Source: Aspidapion aeneum
Lineage: Eukaryota; Arthropoda; Insecta; Coleoptera; Brentidae
DNA length: 64,000 nt
Assembly (NCBI GenBank): GCA_963576565.1
Contig: OY755046.1
Location: 64,639,379 to 64,703,378 of the forward strand
Direction of reading: 5' to 3'
Made by a program: the position numbers and the translations under genes
In this document: one piece after another, positions 9,363 to 19,709 of the stretch
Numbering within the stretch: the stretch's first letter is position 1
Layout of the letters: each line of letters starts with the position of its first letter
The notes under the pieces: model-generated
The model's database searches: none
Seen by the model: the letters and a program-made list of their open reading frames with translations, nothing else
What the model was told of the DNA's origin: nothing

Positions 9363-12300
9363 CGCTTCACAAGATTTGATAGATAGTTAGTTAGATAGTT
9401 AGACAGAACATCAACTTTGGTTTTAAAAAAAATCGAATAAATCATGGCAAAAACATGGATATTTTTTGACTTTTTTAAATTACTTCAATTAACGGACGCC
9501 GCTGAAGAGTTTATAAATGGTTGACCCCCATCGAGTTGTACCTTTTTCAAAAGGAAATTTCATTGTCTACAATAAAGTATATTACACATTTTTCTCTTAG
9601 AAGCGTATTTTTTGAGAAAATTTGAGAAAACCTAAATATGTTAGATTTTGGGGGGTCTGGGGGGGTTTTTGAAGAGGTAATTAGTTTAAGGAGGTGTTTG
9701 ACCCCTAAGCTCTCTTACCTTTTTGTACGGCACTAAATTTACACAAAAAAATTAAAACAAATAAAAAACGTGCCGTTTAAAGCACTAAATTTTAAAAAAT
9801 TATCATTTTCTGACTTACTTACTTTAAGTTAAAAGTTACTCCCACTCCATTACAATATTTAAAAATATATTTAAAGCATGGATTTTGTAGCTGATAAAAT
9901 TCTCTACAAGATATGTTCTTAGAACTTTTACCCTAGAACAAAGTATTTCGGAGCTTATGCTGTCTAAAATAGAAAAAATCTGAAAATTTGCTCAAGCACG
10001 TGATTTTAGTCATTTTTGGATATTTTTTTCTTAATGTTGTATTGTTACGGGACCACTATGTGTGTACCAAATTTCATCCAAATCGGATAATGGGAAGTGT
10101 GTCAAAAACTCATTTTTCTATGAACGGGGGTGGGGGTAGGGGTGGGAGGATATTTATTTCTTAATATTGTATTGTCATGGGACCACTATGTGTGTACCAA
10201 ATTTCATCCAAATCGGATAATGGGAAGTGTGTCAAAAACGCTTCACAAGATTTGATAGATAGTTAGTTAGATAGTTAGACAGAACATCAACTTTGGTTTA
10301 AAAAAAAATCGAATAAATCATGGCAAGAACATGGATATTTTTTGACTTTTTTAAATTACTTCAATTAACGGACGCCGCTGAAGAGTTTATAAATGGTTGA
10401 CCCCCATCGAGTTGTACCTTTTTCAAAAGGAAATTTCATTGTCTACAATAAAGTATATTACACATTTTTCTCTTAGAAGCGTATTTTTTGAGAAAATTTG
10501 AGAAAACCTAAATATGTTAGATTTTGGGGGGTCTGGGGGGGTTTTTGAAGAGGTAATTAGTTTAAGGAGGTGTTTAACCCCTAAGCTCTCTTACCTTTTT
10601 GTACGGCACTAAATTTACACAAAAAAATTAAAATAAATAAAAAACGTGCCGTTTAAAGCACTAAATTTTAAAAAATTATCATTTTCTGACTTACTTACTT
10701 TAAGTTAAAAGTTACTCCCACTCCATTACAATATTTAAAAATATATTTAAAGCATGGATTTTGTAGCTGATAAAATTCTCTACAAGATATGTTCTTAGAA
10801 CTTTTACCCTAGAACAAAGTATTTCGGAGCTTATGCTGTCTAAAATAGAAAAAATCTGAAAATTTGCTCAAGCACGTGATTTTAGTCATTTTTGGATATT
10901 TTTTTCTTAATGTTGTATTGTTACGGGACCACTATGTGTGTACCAAATTTCATCCAAATCGGATAATGGGAAGTGTGTCAAAAACTCATTTTTCTATGAA
11001 CGGGGGTGGGGGTAGGGGTGGGAGGATATTTATTTCTTAATATTGTATTGTCATGGGACCACTATGTGTGTACCAAATTTCATCCAAATCGGATAATGGG
11101 AAGTGTGTCAAAAACGCTTCACAAGATTTGATAGATAGTTAGTTAGATAGTTAGACAGAACATCAACTTTGGTTTAAAAAAAAATCGAATAAATCATGGC
11201 AAGAACATGGATATTTTTTGACTTTTTTAAATTACTTCAATTAACGGACGCCGCTGAAGAGTTTATAAATGGTTGACCCCCATCGAGTTGTACCTTTTTC
11301 AAAAGGAAATTTCATTGTCTACAATAAAGTATATTACACATTTTTCTCTTAGAAGCGTATTTTTTGAGAAAATTTGAGAAAACCTAAATATGTTAGATTT
11401 TGGGGGGTCTGGGGGGGTTTTTGAAGAGGTAATTAGTTTAAGGAGGTGTTTAACCCCTAAGCTCTCTTACCTTTTTGTACGGCACTAAATTTACACAAAA
11501 AAATTAAAATAAATAAAAAACGTGCTGTTTAAAGCACTAAATTTTAAAAAATTATCATTTTCTGACTTACTTACTTTAAGTTAAAAGTTACTCCCACTCC
11601 ATTACAATATTTAAAAATATATTTAAAGCATGGATTTTGTAGCTGATAAAATTCTCTACAAGATATGTTCTTAGAACTTTTACCCTAGAACAAAGTATTT
11701 CGGAGCTTATGCTGTCTAAAATAGAAAAAATCTGAAAATTTGCTCAAGCACGTGATTTTAGTCATTTTTGGATATTTTTTTCTTAATGTTGTATTGTTAC
11801 GGGACCACTATGTGTGTACCAAATTTCATCCAAATCGGATAATGGGAAGTGTGTCAAAAACTCATTTTTCTATGAACGGGGGTGGGGGTAGGGGTGGGAG
11901 GATATTTATTTCTTAATATTGTATTGTCATGGGACCACTATGTGTGTACCAAATTTCATCTAAATCGGATAATGGGAAGTGTGTCAAAAACGCTTCACAA
12001 GATTTAATAGATAGTTAGTTAGATAGTTAGACAGAACATCAACTTTGGTTTTAAAAAAAATCGAATAAATCATGGCAAAAACATGGATATTTTTTGACTT
12101 TTTTAAATTACTTCAATTAACGGACGCCGCTGAAGAGTTTATAAATGGTTGACCCCCATCGAGTTGTACCTTTTTCAAAAGGAAATTTCATTGTCTACAA
12201 TAAAGTATATTACACATTTTTCTCTAGAAGCGTATTTTTTGAGAAAATTTGAGAAAACCTAAATATGTTAGATTTTGGGGGTCTGGGGGGGTTTTTGAAG

Positions 12301-13645
12301 AGGTAATTAGTTTAAGGAGGTGTTTGACCCCTAAGCTCTCTTACCTTTTTGTACGTCACTAAATTTACACAAAAAAATTAAAATAAATAAAAAACGTGCC
12401 GTTTAAAGCACTAAATTTTAAAAAATTATCATTTTCTGACTTACTTACTTTAAGTTAAAAGTTACTCCCACTCCATTACAATATTTAAAAATATATTTAA
12501 AGCATGGATTTTGTAGCTGATAAAATTCTCTACAAGATATGTTCTTAGAACTTTTACCCTAGAACAAAGTATTTCGGAGCTTATGCTGTCTAAAATAGAA
12601 AAAATCTGAAAATTTGCTCAAGCACGTGATTTTAGTCATTTTTGGATATTTTTTTCTTAATGTTGTATTGTTACGGGACCACTATGTGTGTACCAAATTT
12701 CATCCAAATCGGATAATGGGAAGTGTGTCAAAAACTCATTTTTCTATGAACGGGGGTGGGGGTAGGGGTGGGAGGATATTTATTTCTTAATATTGTATTG
12801 TCATGGGACCACTATGTGTGTACCAAATTTCATCCAAATCGGATAATGGGAAGTGTGTCAAAAACGCTTCACAAGATTTGATAGATAGTTAGTTAGATAG
12901 TTAGACAGAACATCAACTTTGGTTTAAAAAAAATCGAATAAATCATGGCAAGAACATGGATATTTTTTGACTTTTTTAAATTACTTCAATTAACGGACGC
13001 CGCTGAAGAGTTTATAAATGGTTGACCCCCATCGAGTTGTACCTTTTTCAAAAGGAAATTTCATTGTCTACAATAAAGTATATTACACATTTTTCTCTTA
13101 GAAGCGTATTTTTTGAGAAAATTTGAGAAAACCTAAATATGTTAGATTTTGGGGGGTCTGGGGGGGTTTTTGAAGAGGTAATTAGTTTAAGGAGGTGTTT
13201 GACCCCTAAGCTCTCTTACCTTTTTGTACGTCACTAAATTTACACAAAAAAATTAAAATAAATAAAAAATGTGCCGTTTAAAGCACTAAATTTTAAAAAA
13301 TTATCATTTTCTGACTTACTTACTTTAAGTTAAAAGTTACTCCCACTCCATTACAATATTTAAAAATATATTTAAAGCATGGATTTTGTAGGTGATAAAA
13401 TTCTCTACAAGATATGTTCTTAGAACTTTTACCCTAGAACAAAGTATTTCGGAGCTTATGCTGTCTAAAATAGAAAAAATCTGAAAATTTGCTCAAGCAC
13501 GTGATTTTAGTCATTTTTGGATATTTTTTTCTTAATGTTGTATTGTTACGGGACCACTATGTGTGTACCAAATTTCATCCAAATCGGATAATGGGAAGTG
13601 TGTCAAAAACGCTTCACAAGATTTGATAGATAGTTAGTTAGATAG
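9363..13645 (+). repeat. 876-bp higher-order satellite, five units
   Basis: The junction CGCTTCACAAGATTTGATAG starts at 9363, 10239, 11115, 11991, 12865 and 13610, giving periods of 876, 876, 876, 874 and 745. Each full unit consists of a ~617-base spacer (with ATAGATAGTTAGTTAG and GGACGCCGCTGAAGAG) plus two 129-bp monomers. The last unit has one monomer, which explains 745. Units differ at only a few positions, implying recent amplification or homogenisation. Confidence 0.93.
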
Positions 13646-14453
13646 TTACAGAACATCTGATGTTAAATAAAAGCTTGTAATTAAATTCTAATTAAATTTT
13701 TATTTTATCAGTTCATTTTAAATTTGAAAGTTTGACGGCAACTATCTCAAAAACTAATGGATAGATTTTTGAAATTTTTAGACGGTTGTAAGGACGTTTA
13801 AAAGGCCTTCAAAACAAAGTATCACTAGATCTACTTTCCCTATTGAAAATATAGGGGTAAAGTATACCCCTCAACGGGGGTTCGTGCTACAAAAATTTCA
13901 AGATAGCCAAAAAGTGTCCTCCTCGCAAACAAAATCGACGTGTCTGAGCATTTTTTCAAATTCGCACTTTAAATACCAAAAAAGGCATCTGTTTCAATTT
14001 TCGTGAAACACCCTGTATATATAGAAAGGTAACGAGCCATATTTTTAACTTTTTAAATCATCTTTACCATAGACTTAATTCTAGTGACAAAGCGGCAGCT
14101 GTTTTTTGCGATCTTACTAAGGCTTTTGACTGTGTCGACCATCAAATTTTACTAAAAAAACTGTTTACGGGGTTAGAGGTTTGGCACTTAAGTGGTTTCA
14201 TTCATATTTGGTGGGGAGGTCCCAGAGTGTAGTGTTTAATTATGAAAGCTCTATGTTTGAAGATATAGATACCGGTGTGCCGCAGGGCTCTATTCTTGGT
14301 CCCCTTTTGTTCTTGATTTTTGTCAATGATATCTCGCATCTTCCGATAAGGGGCAAGATAACGTTGTTTGCTGATGATTACACAGTGGCTTGGAGTGATC
14401 CTAATGAAGAAATATTATCCATTATGGTACAGGAAGATGTGCACATAATTAAA

Positions 14454-15196
14454 TACTCTGCCAATATATGGGCCCCTAAGCTCACACTAGGTACTATAGT
14501 TATAGTTTACGTGTGAGCTAATATAACTAAAAACTGAAATATATTTTATTCAACTCCAGACTAAATTACCTTTTGTTTGATACCACACAAGCCATGTTTT
14601 GACTTAAACTCAAATTTTTAAAATCTACCCCCACCCTTTAAAAAAGTAAAAACTAAAATGTATTTTGTTAAACTCCGGACTCAATTACCTTTCGTTTGAT
14701 ATCACACACGCCATATTTTCACTTAAACTCGAATTTTTGAAATATACCCCCACCCTTTTTTTTAAATAAATTAAAATGTATTTTGTTTAACTCCAGACTC
14801 AATTACCTTTCGTTTGATATCACACACGCCATATTTTCACATAAACTCTAATTTTTGAAATCTGCCCCCACCATTTTATTTGGTTTGTGTTCGGTGGATT
14901 TTGTTCATTTTTAAATGGGACCATCTCGACCCAAGATCCAGCCTAGGTACCAAATTTCATTAAAATCGGCCGAGCGGTTTTTGAGTTATGCGCGTTGGTC
15001 GTTACAGACATACAGACATACAGACAGACATACAGACAGACAGACAGACAGACAGACGGCGCAACAAAAAAGTTTCAAAATCATCTGAAACGCAAAGATA
15101 TATAAAAAATTTTGAAATCGGAGCAACTTTTTTTTTCTCGAAAAAATTAGGATCACCATAGCTCACACTACTATAGTATAGTATAGGTGTGAGCTA
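14454..15196 (+). mobile_element. Family H element, copy 1 (hairpin-ended, AAA-flanked)
   Basis: The left end is TACTCTGCCAATATATGGGC followed by a hairpin with stems AGCTCACAC and GTGTGAGCT. The right end is a second AGCTCACAC ... GTGTGAGCTA hairpin. Between are three ~125-bp sub-repeats (GATATCACACACGCC, ACCCCCACCC), then TACCAAATTTCATTAAAAT and an ACAGACAGACAG run. It interrupts an RT frame, so both ends can be placed; AAA occurs on each side. Confidence 0.88.
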
Positions 15197-15901
15197 AAAA
15201 TGATGCGATGCCAATCGTCTGGCTTTTAACATTTCAAAAACCAAAATCCTTAATTTTAAATGTGAATTGGGGGGGATTAGACTTAATGACGAAAACATCT
15301 CAAATTCTAATATTAATTGGTTTAGTTTTTAGGAATAATTTTAGATAATAGCCTAAGATTTAATGAACATATGTTTTGCATTAAGAGTGATCTCCGACAA
15401 CTTAGGGTTTGAGATTGCAAAAAATTCTTACTTCTCTTTGGTTCAGTCACATTTATCGTATGTTATCTGCTTTTGGGGGTGCTGTAGCGATAACTTATTT
15501 AGATCTGTATTTGTGGTGCAGAAAAGGGCACTCAAAAACGTATGCAGGGTCAAAAAGAGGGTTTCATGCAAGCCATTATTTTCTAAACATAAAATTTTAA
15601 CATTGTGCTGTATATTCATATTGGAAACAGTTTGTCTTGTTTTTAGAAAATACACACATGAAACAAACTTAAAGTGTTCGTCGGCCGCATATATTGCCAT
15701 TACCAATCCCACACTCTACATTAATTAAAAACTCTTTTGTCTATAATGGTAGAAAACTATATAATCACTTGCCCCTAGAAATAAGAAAAATTGATTGTTA
15801 CTTGGTATCTAAATATGTATACTTGTGTGTAATTAAGTGTTATTTTCCTGACGAGTATTGTAATTGTTTAATATCTCAGACTAACAAACAAGTTTAATAT
15901 A

Positions 15902-16153
15902 TACTGCCGTCCTAAGCCTAACCCCCGTATTTGATAAAAATCCAAAAATGCGATTGTTGGTTAAGACAAATTATAATAATATACTCTATTGTTTATACTA
16001 ATGTAACCAATCCAAAAACTACAAAAAGTATTTAAAAAGTCACTTAAAATTTTATTTTTTCCATAAGGCACTATCTATTTTTAAACATTCAAACGCGATT
16101 TACTCCATTTCATATAAAATTCAAATACGGGGGTTACGCTTAGGACGGCAGTA
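15902..16153. mobile_element. 252 bp MITE with ~32 bp TIRs, TA target
   Basis: The inverted ends are TACTGCCGTCCTAAGC with CCCCCGTATTTGA, and TCAAATACGGGGGTTACG with CTTAGGACGGCAGTA, embedded in a TATA context on both sides. The interior is AT-rich with no coding capacity. It is inserted in the 3' untranslated part of the LINE at 14040-16415. Confidence 0.8.
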
Positions 16154-16463
16154 TATATGCTTGTGTGTAATTGAGTGTTGACCTAATTCAAATAAATACG
16201 TGACTTTTTATATTTTTAGAACTTTATATTTTAGATATATGTTTTTGTATTTTATTAATTTGATTGTTACTATGTATTTATTTTGTTTTATTTTCAGTTC
16301 TCTTATTTTTAGGTGTAAAAATCACTATTAGATAAGCATGGCTTTGTTAATGTCTACTGTAGTATTCGTAACAATAAAGCTACTTTTGAATTTGAATTTA
16401 AATTTGAATTGATGCGAGGGCTAGGAAGGTAAAAAAAAGGGTAATAATTGACATTGTTTTTAG

Positions 16464-16574
16464 ATAACTACATACCAGATCCAGTCCAAGTGCCACTCTA
16501 TTTGATCAGATTAGCAACTGAAGTCAACTGGGACACAGAGAAAGAATGTTTCGAGACGTTTGCTAGAGAAACAG
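16464..16574 (+). CDS. Mlh1: Mlh1 exon (LATEVNW block)
   Basis: Acceptor ttgtttttag, donor gtacac after 16574. Joined in phase 1 it reads DNYIPDPVQVPLYLIRLAT, then EVNWDTEKECFETFARET, the most conserved stretch of the MLH1 C-terminal domain. The frame stays open for another 290 bases into sequence unrelated to MLH1; the donor at 16575 restores the expected join (GRFYAN) to the last exon. The 9.7 kb intron before it consists almost entirely of transposons. Confidence 0.95.
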
Positions 16575-16858
16575 GTACACCTTGTTCGTTACCGATCCAC
16601 CAATTGCTGATTTTTATTTCCTTCATAGCTCTTGGCTTTCGAAGATATCCTAAATTAAGCTACAGAATCTGGGGGCACGGTAGTGCCCCGCCAAGTTCGC
16701 GTAGACTGCTGTACCATCTTTTCTTGAAACATTTCAGCCCATATTTGACCTATCGAAAACTTTACTTCGGAATGAGCTACGAAACTCTTTCCACAGTCGT
16801 AGATCTTTATAGAGTTAACAATCCCTCCAAGTTTTTTTTATTGTTTATACTGGGAAAT
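16575..16858. other. Intronic sequence of unknown origin
   Basis: After the Mlh1 donor the frame stays open for about 290 bases, but the product has no MLH1 similarity. A GGGGCACGGTAGTGCCCC-like palindrome near 16670-16690 suggests a transposon scrap. No gene was recognised on either strand. Confidence 0.4.
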
Positions 16859-17366
16859 GTACTATAGTTATAGTGTACGTGTGAGCTAATATAACTAAAA
16901 ACTGAAATATATTTTATTCAACTCCACACTAAATTACCTTTTGTTTGATACCACACAAGCCATGTTTTGACTTAAACTCAAATTTTTAAAATCCATCCCC
17001 ACCCTTAAAAAAAACAAAAACTAAAATGTATTTTGTTGAATTCCGGACTTAATTACCTTTGGTTTGATATCACACACGATTTGATTCACTTAAACTCTAA
17101 TTTTTGAATTATACCCCCACCCTTTTTTTAAAATAAATTAAAATGTATTTTGTTTAACTCCAGACTTAATTACCTTTCGTTTGATATCACACACGCCATA
17201 TTTTCACATAAACTCTAATTTTTGAAATCTATCCCCACCCTTTTATTTGGTTTGTGTTCGGTGGATTTTGTTCATTTTTAAATGGGACCATCTCGACCCA
17301 AGACCCAGCCTAGGTACCAAATTTCATTGAAATCGGCCAAGCGGTTTTTGAGTTATGCGCGTCGTT

Positions 17367-17400
<34 letters not shown>

Positions 17401-17539
17401 GGCGCAACAAAAAAGTTTCAAAATCATCTGAAACGCAAAGATATATAAAAAATTTTGAAATCGGAGCAACTTTTTTTTTCTCGAAAAAATTAGGATCACC
17501 ATAGCTCACACTACTATAGTATAGTATATGTGTGAGCTA
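16859..17539 (+). mobile_element. Family H element, copy 2 (5'-truncated)
   Basis: It starts inside the left hairpin (GTACTATAGTTATAGTG) and lacks the TACTCTGCC lead of other copies. The rest is collinear with copy 1: sub-repeats, an AATCGGCCAAGCGG block, an ACAGAC run and the right hairpin ending GTGTGAGCTA followed by AAA. It lies in the last Mlh1 intron. Confidence 0.85.
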
Positions 17540-17803
17540 AAACCCCAAATTTTAATTAACTTACCTCCCCTCTAAATGTAAAGTTATGTAAAAGTAACAT
17601 TGCCCACTTCCAGGAGGAACGCTAGAGAGATGAGTTTTAGATAGAAACTATCATAAAACCATAGGAAAAAATAAAAAAAACCTCAAAATTTTTAATAAGG
17701 GATTGCAAAATTTTGAACAATATTCCGCATATTTTACTCCTTTAAAACTTAAATATTATCCAAACCCTTTAAAAAAGGAGCAAATCATAACAAAAATATT
17801 TCA

Positions 17804-18086
17804 TGTAAAAAAAGCCAAGTACGCGAAAGTTGAATTCCGTAAAAAAAATTGAGATAAAAGTAAAGCCAAGTTCTCCAATACAAATTTCAAAATTAAAGTT
17901 TCTTACTAGTTTCTAAATGTTGTTGCAGTGCTAAATTGAACATAAAGAAGTTTGACTAGAATTTTAAAAAAAATTTCCAAACTAATAAGAACCTTTCATT
18001 TTAAAATTTGTATTGGAGAACTTGGCTTTACTTTTATCTCAATTCTTTTTACGGAATACCACTTTCGCGTACTTCGCTTTTTTACA
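17804..18086. repeat. 283 bp hairpin MITE
   Basis: The left arm TGTAAAAAAAGCCAAGTACG with GCGAAAGT, then GAGATAAAAGTAAAGCCAAG, is matched by the inverse complement at 18000-18086. Arms are about 95 bases with scattered mismatches. Noncoding. Confidence 0.7.
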
Positions 18087-18339
18087 TTACAAAATGGTCT
18101 TTTTTTGTTTTTGCTATCGTTATAGAGGAAAATCCGTTAGCTAAATGACTCTTTTAAAAACCTAACAATTTACAAAAAATAGTTTTTTTTATGTCGGTAC
18201 AAAAAAATACAAGAGACTAAAAAGTTTCTAAACAAAACAAAATTTTTTTAAGAAACCACGAGCAGTGCGTCAGAAAAAAGGTCAGAGGCAGGAAATTTTT
18301 TTTTAGATTTTTGGAAAAAACTTTAAAAAAAGTGAAAAA

Positions 18340-18450
18340 AAAGAACACGTGGTTTGGGGTCTCCCTCTTACTCTCCCCCCTGCAGGTCCAGTCCATTATT
18401 TTTCTTGGTGTTCTTTTGTTTCATCCATTCTTTGTGCATATCCCAACCAA
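18340..18450 (-). mobile_element. Possible LINE scrap
   Basis: A short GC-richer block (about 18350-18445) gives a minus-strand frame resembling the WLGYAQRMD region that follows LINE reverse transcriptases. It is too short to classify, and the neighbouring bases 17540-17800 and 18090-18340 show nothing recognisable. Confidence 0.3.
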
Positions 18451-18465
18451 GTTAATCTTCTTAAA

Positions 18466-19187
18466 ATAGTAGTTTACCTAACTAGTGCGGAAAATGCCTC
18501 TTTTCCGCACGCGATTGCAGATGGCCAAACGACGCGATAGCGGCGTTTGGCCAGCAATCAAGTGCGGAAAAGACACTTTACGCACGAGTTAGGTACATTA
18601 TTTTTTCTATAAGCGTGAGGAAAAAACTAAAAATTAATCAGAAAATTATTTATATTCAAAACGTTTTAATAAAATCAATTATTATTATTCACATTCTAGC
18701 GGCTTCTAGAACTGACTGGGGTAGATCTTCGTCCGAAGAATCCATTGAAAATCTGATTTTTTTGTTTGAAAAATTCAAAAGACGCTTGTATCTGCAAAAT
18801 TGGCTTTGTTTTGACAGTTTGTTTGTACTTTGTTGCTATGGTGATTTAAGATGCCAAATCTAAAACCACTAGTGTTCATTGTTGTTTGACATTGACAATG
18901 ACGATATTTATACCGGGGAGGTTTAAAACTTATAATTTGAACCTATTTTACTGAAAACTTTATTTTATCGAAAATATTGAAAATATAGCAGAATTTTAGT
19001 CAATTTGAATATTTTTAGGATATTTCGTGTGCTAGGAAAGATACAAATGTATTTTGAACGGTCTAAATGTTATAGAACACCTCAAAATCGTAACAAATTT
19101 ACTTTTCCGCACTAGTGCGGAAAAGTGGCACTTTCCACACTAAAATGCGTGCGGAAAAGTGGACTTTTCCGCACGCTTATAGAAAAA
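18466..19187 (+). mobile_element. Family K element, copy 1 (GTGCGGAAAA)
   Basis: It begins ATAGTAGTTTACCTAACTAG, has a 122-base imperfect hairpin (ACCTAACTAGTGCGG ... CGCACGAGTTAGGT), and ends in nested CCGCACTAGTGCGG and CCGCACGCTTATAG blocks. A near-identical copy lies at 52691-53401. An 82-codon open frame is the same in both but has no known domain and probably reflects recent copying rather than function. It ends 20 bases before the last Mlh1 exon. Confidence 0.8.
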
Positions 19188-19207
19188 ATATATTTTATTA
19201 ATATTAG

Positions 19208-19395
19208 GGAGATTCTACGCGAACGTGTCCTCTGATACTGACGATAACGGTAAAGACTGGAAGTGGATAACTGAATACGTTCTTTTCGCCGCTATCAAGG
19301 AGTATTTTATGCCTCCCAAAAGTTTCACTCAGAACGGAGCCGTTTTGGAGGTGGCGAACCTCCCCAACTTGTACAAAGTGTTCGAGAGATGTTAA
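19208..19395 (+). CDS. Mlh1: Mlh1 terminal exon
   Basis: Acceptor attaatattag, stop TAA at 19393-19395. It encodes RFYANVSSDTDDNGKDWKWI, then TEYVLFAAIKEYFMPPKSF, QNGAVLEVANL and PNLYKVFERC. The end at FERC is the hallmark C-terminus of eukaryotic MLH1 and is known in yeast to complete the partner's metal site. A 722 bp repeat ends 20 bases before the exon, leaving little room for a native polypyrimidine tract. No clear AATAAA signal was seen in the following 300 bases. Confidence 0.97.
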
Positions 19396-19709
19396 GAAAA
19401 TGTTTTAGACGTAAGTTAGATTTATTGCTTTTTTTTACTTAATTTTTAGACAACATACAATTTTTATCATGACCAAAAAAATATAATTTTACCTTCGTTT
19501 GCAAGTCTGAATTTAAAATAGGTATTTACATTACAAGACCGGAAACGTGAACTCTTCAGGTCGATCCAGGAGATTTACAGGATGAGCGACAGGCAAGACC
19601 TGTAAACCTGGGGAAACCTGTAAATATAGTTACCGGTCCTAGATCGTACGTATTTCTTTTAAACCGACATTGTTCTTGTAATTAAAACCCATTTATCTTA
19701 TGGTTTATA
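19396..19709 (+). other. Mlh1 3' flank
   Basis: AT-rich sequence after the Mlh1 stop presumably holds the 3' UTR. No canonical AATAAA was seen; AAATATAAT near 19478 is a weak alternative. Bases 19540-19640 contain two AGACCTGTAAA-like segments of unknown meaning. Confidence 0.4.

Larger units (their letters stand above)
6786..14015. mobile_element. 7.2 kb TIR element carrying a satellite array
   Basis: Inverted ends CACGGTGTTTCACGAA and TTCGTGAAACACCCTG sit against TA dinucleotides (6784-6785, 14016-14017). Inverted similarity continues about 290 bases inward on each side (for example CCCTATATTTTGAATAGGG on the left and its complement near 13835-13855). Inside are a 500 bp hairpin (7079-7578), a 129-bp monomer array and an 876-bp higher-order array. 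No transposase is visible, so it is non-autonomous. Its arms match elements at 34267-35349 and 59091-61575. It fills most of the Mlh1 intron 6761-16463. Confidence 0.8.
14040..16415 (+). mobile_element. LINE (Jockey/CR1-like RT), interrupted by two insertions
   Basis: Plus-strand RT blocks are AAAVFCDLTKAFDCVDHQIL (frameshifted near 14165), then GVPQGSILGPLLFLIFVNDI and LFADDYT (14181-14450). After an insertion the frame resumes as ANRLAFNISKTKILNF (about 15200). Later pieces are VQKRALKNVCRVKKRVSCKP and NGRKLYNHLPLEIRK. The 3' end is a GAATTTGAATTT repeat near 16385-16410. Two younger elements (14454-15196 and 15902-16153) split it. It is 5'-truncated and dead, and lies in the Mlh1 intron. 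Confidence 0.85.
702..19395 (+). other. Mlh1: Mlh1 gene, 3' part (six visible exons)
   Basis: MutL homologue 1 pairs with a PMS-type partner to form the MutL-alpha endonuclease of nuclear mismatch repair. The six exons join in one frame (phases 0, 2, 2, 1, 1) to give 427 residues covering the disordered linker and the C-terminal dimerisation domain. Family landmarks seen: VRTD at the linker start, ELFYQ, SGWTEEDGPKE-like TGWTEEDGPKEELAE, LATEVNWDTEKECFE, and the terminal LPNLYKVFERC before the stop. In yeast the FERC end contributes to the partner's nuclease site (established knowledge). The N-terminal GHKL ATPase half must lie left of base 1. Introns total about 17 kb and are mostly transposons. 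I see no broken exon, so the gene looks functional. Identity is very secure. Confidence 0.95.

Noticed and set aside
8088..9379. Chain of overlapping 90-98 codon open frames rich in Gly and Phe
   Set aside because: They are produced by the 129-bp (43-codon) tandem repeat, which keeps all frames in phase; no start context, no domain.
16575..16867. Open continuation of the Mlh1 exon to 16867
   Set aside because: Residues after the donor do not match MLH1, while splicing to 19208 restores the conserved GRFYAN join.
18615..18863. 82-codon frame identical in both family K copies (also 52828-53076)
   Set aside because: Identity is explained by recent copying; no known domain and no sign of coding bias.
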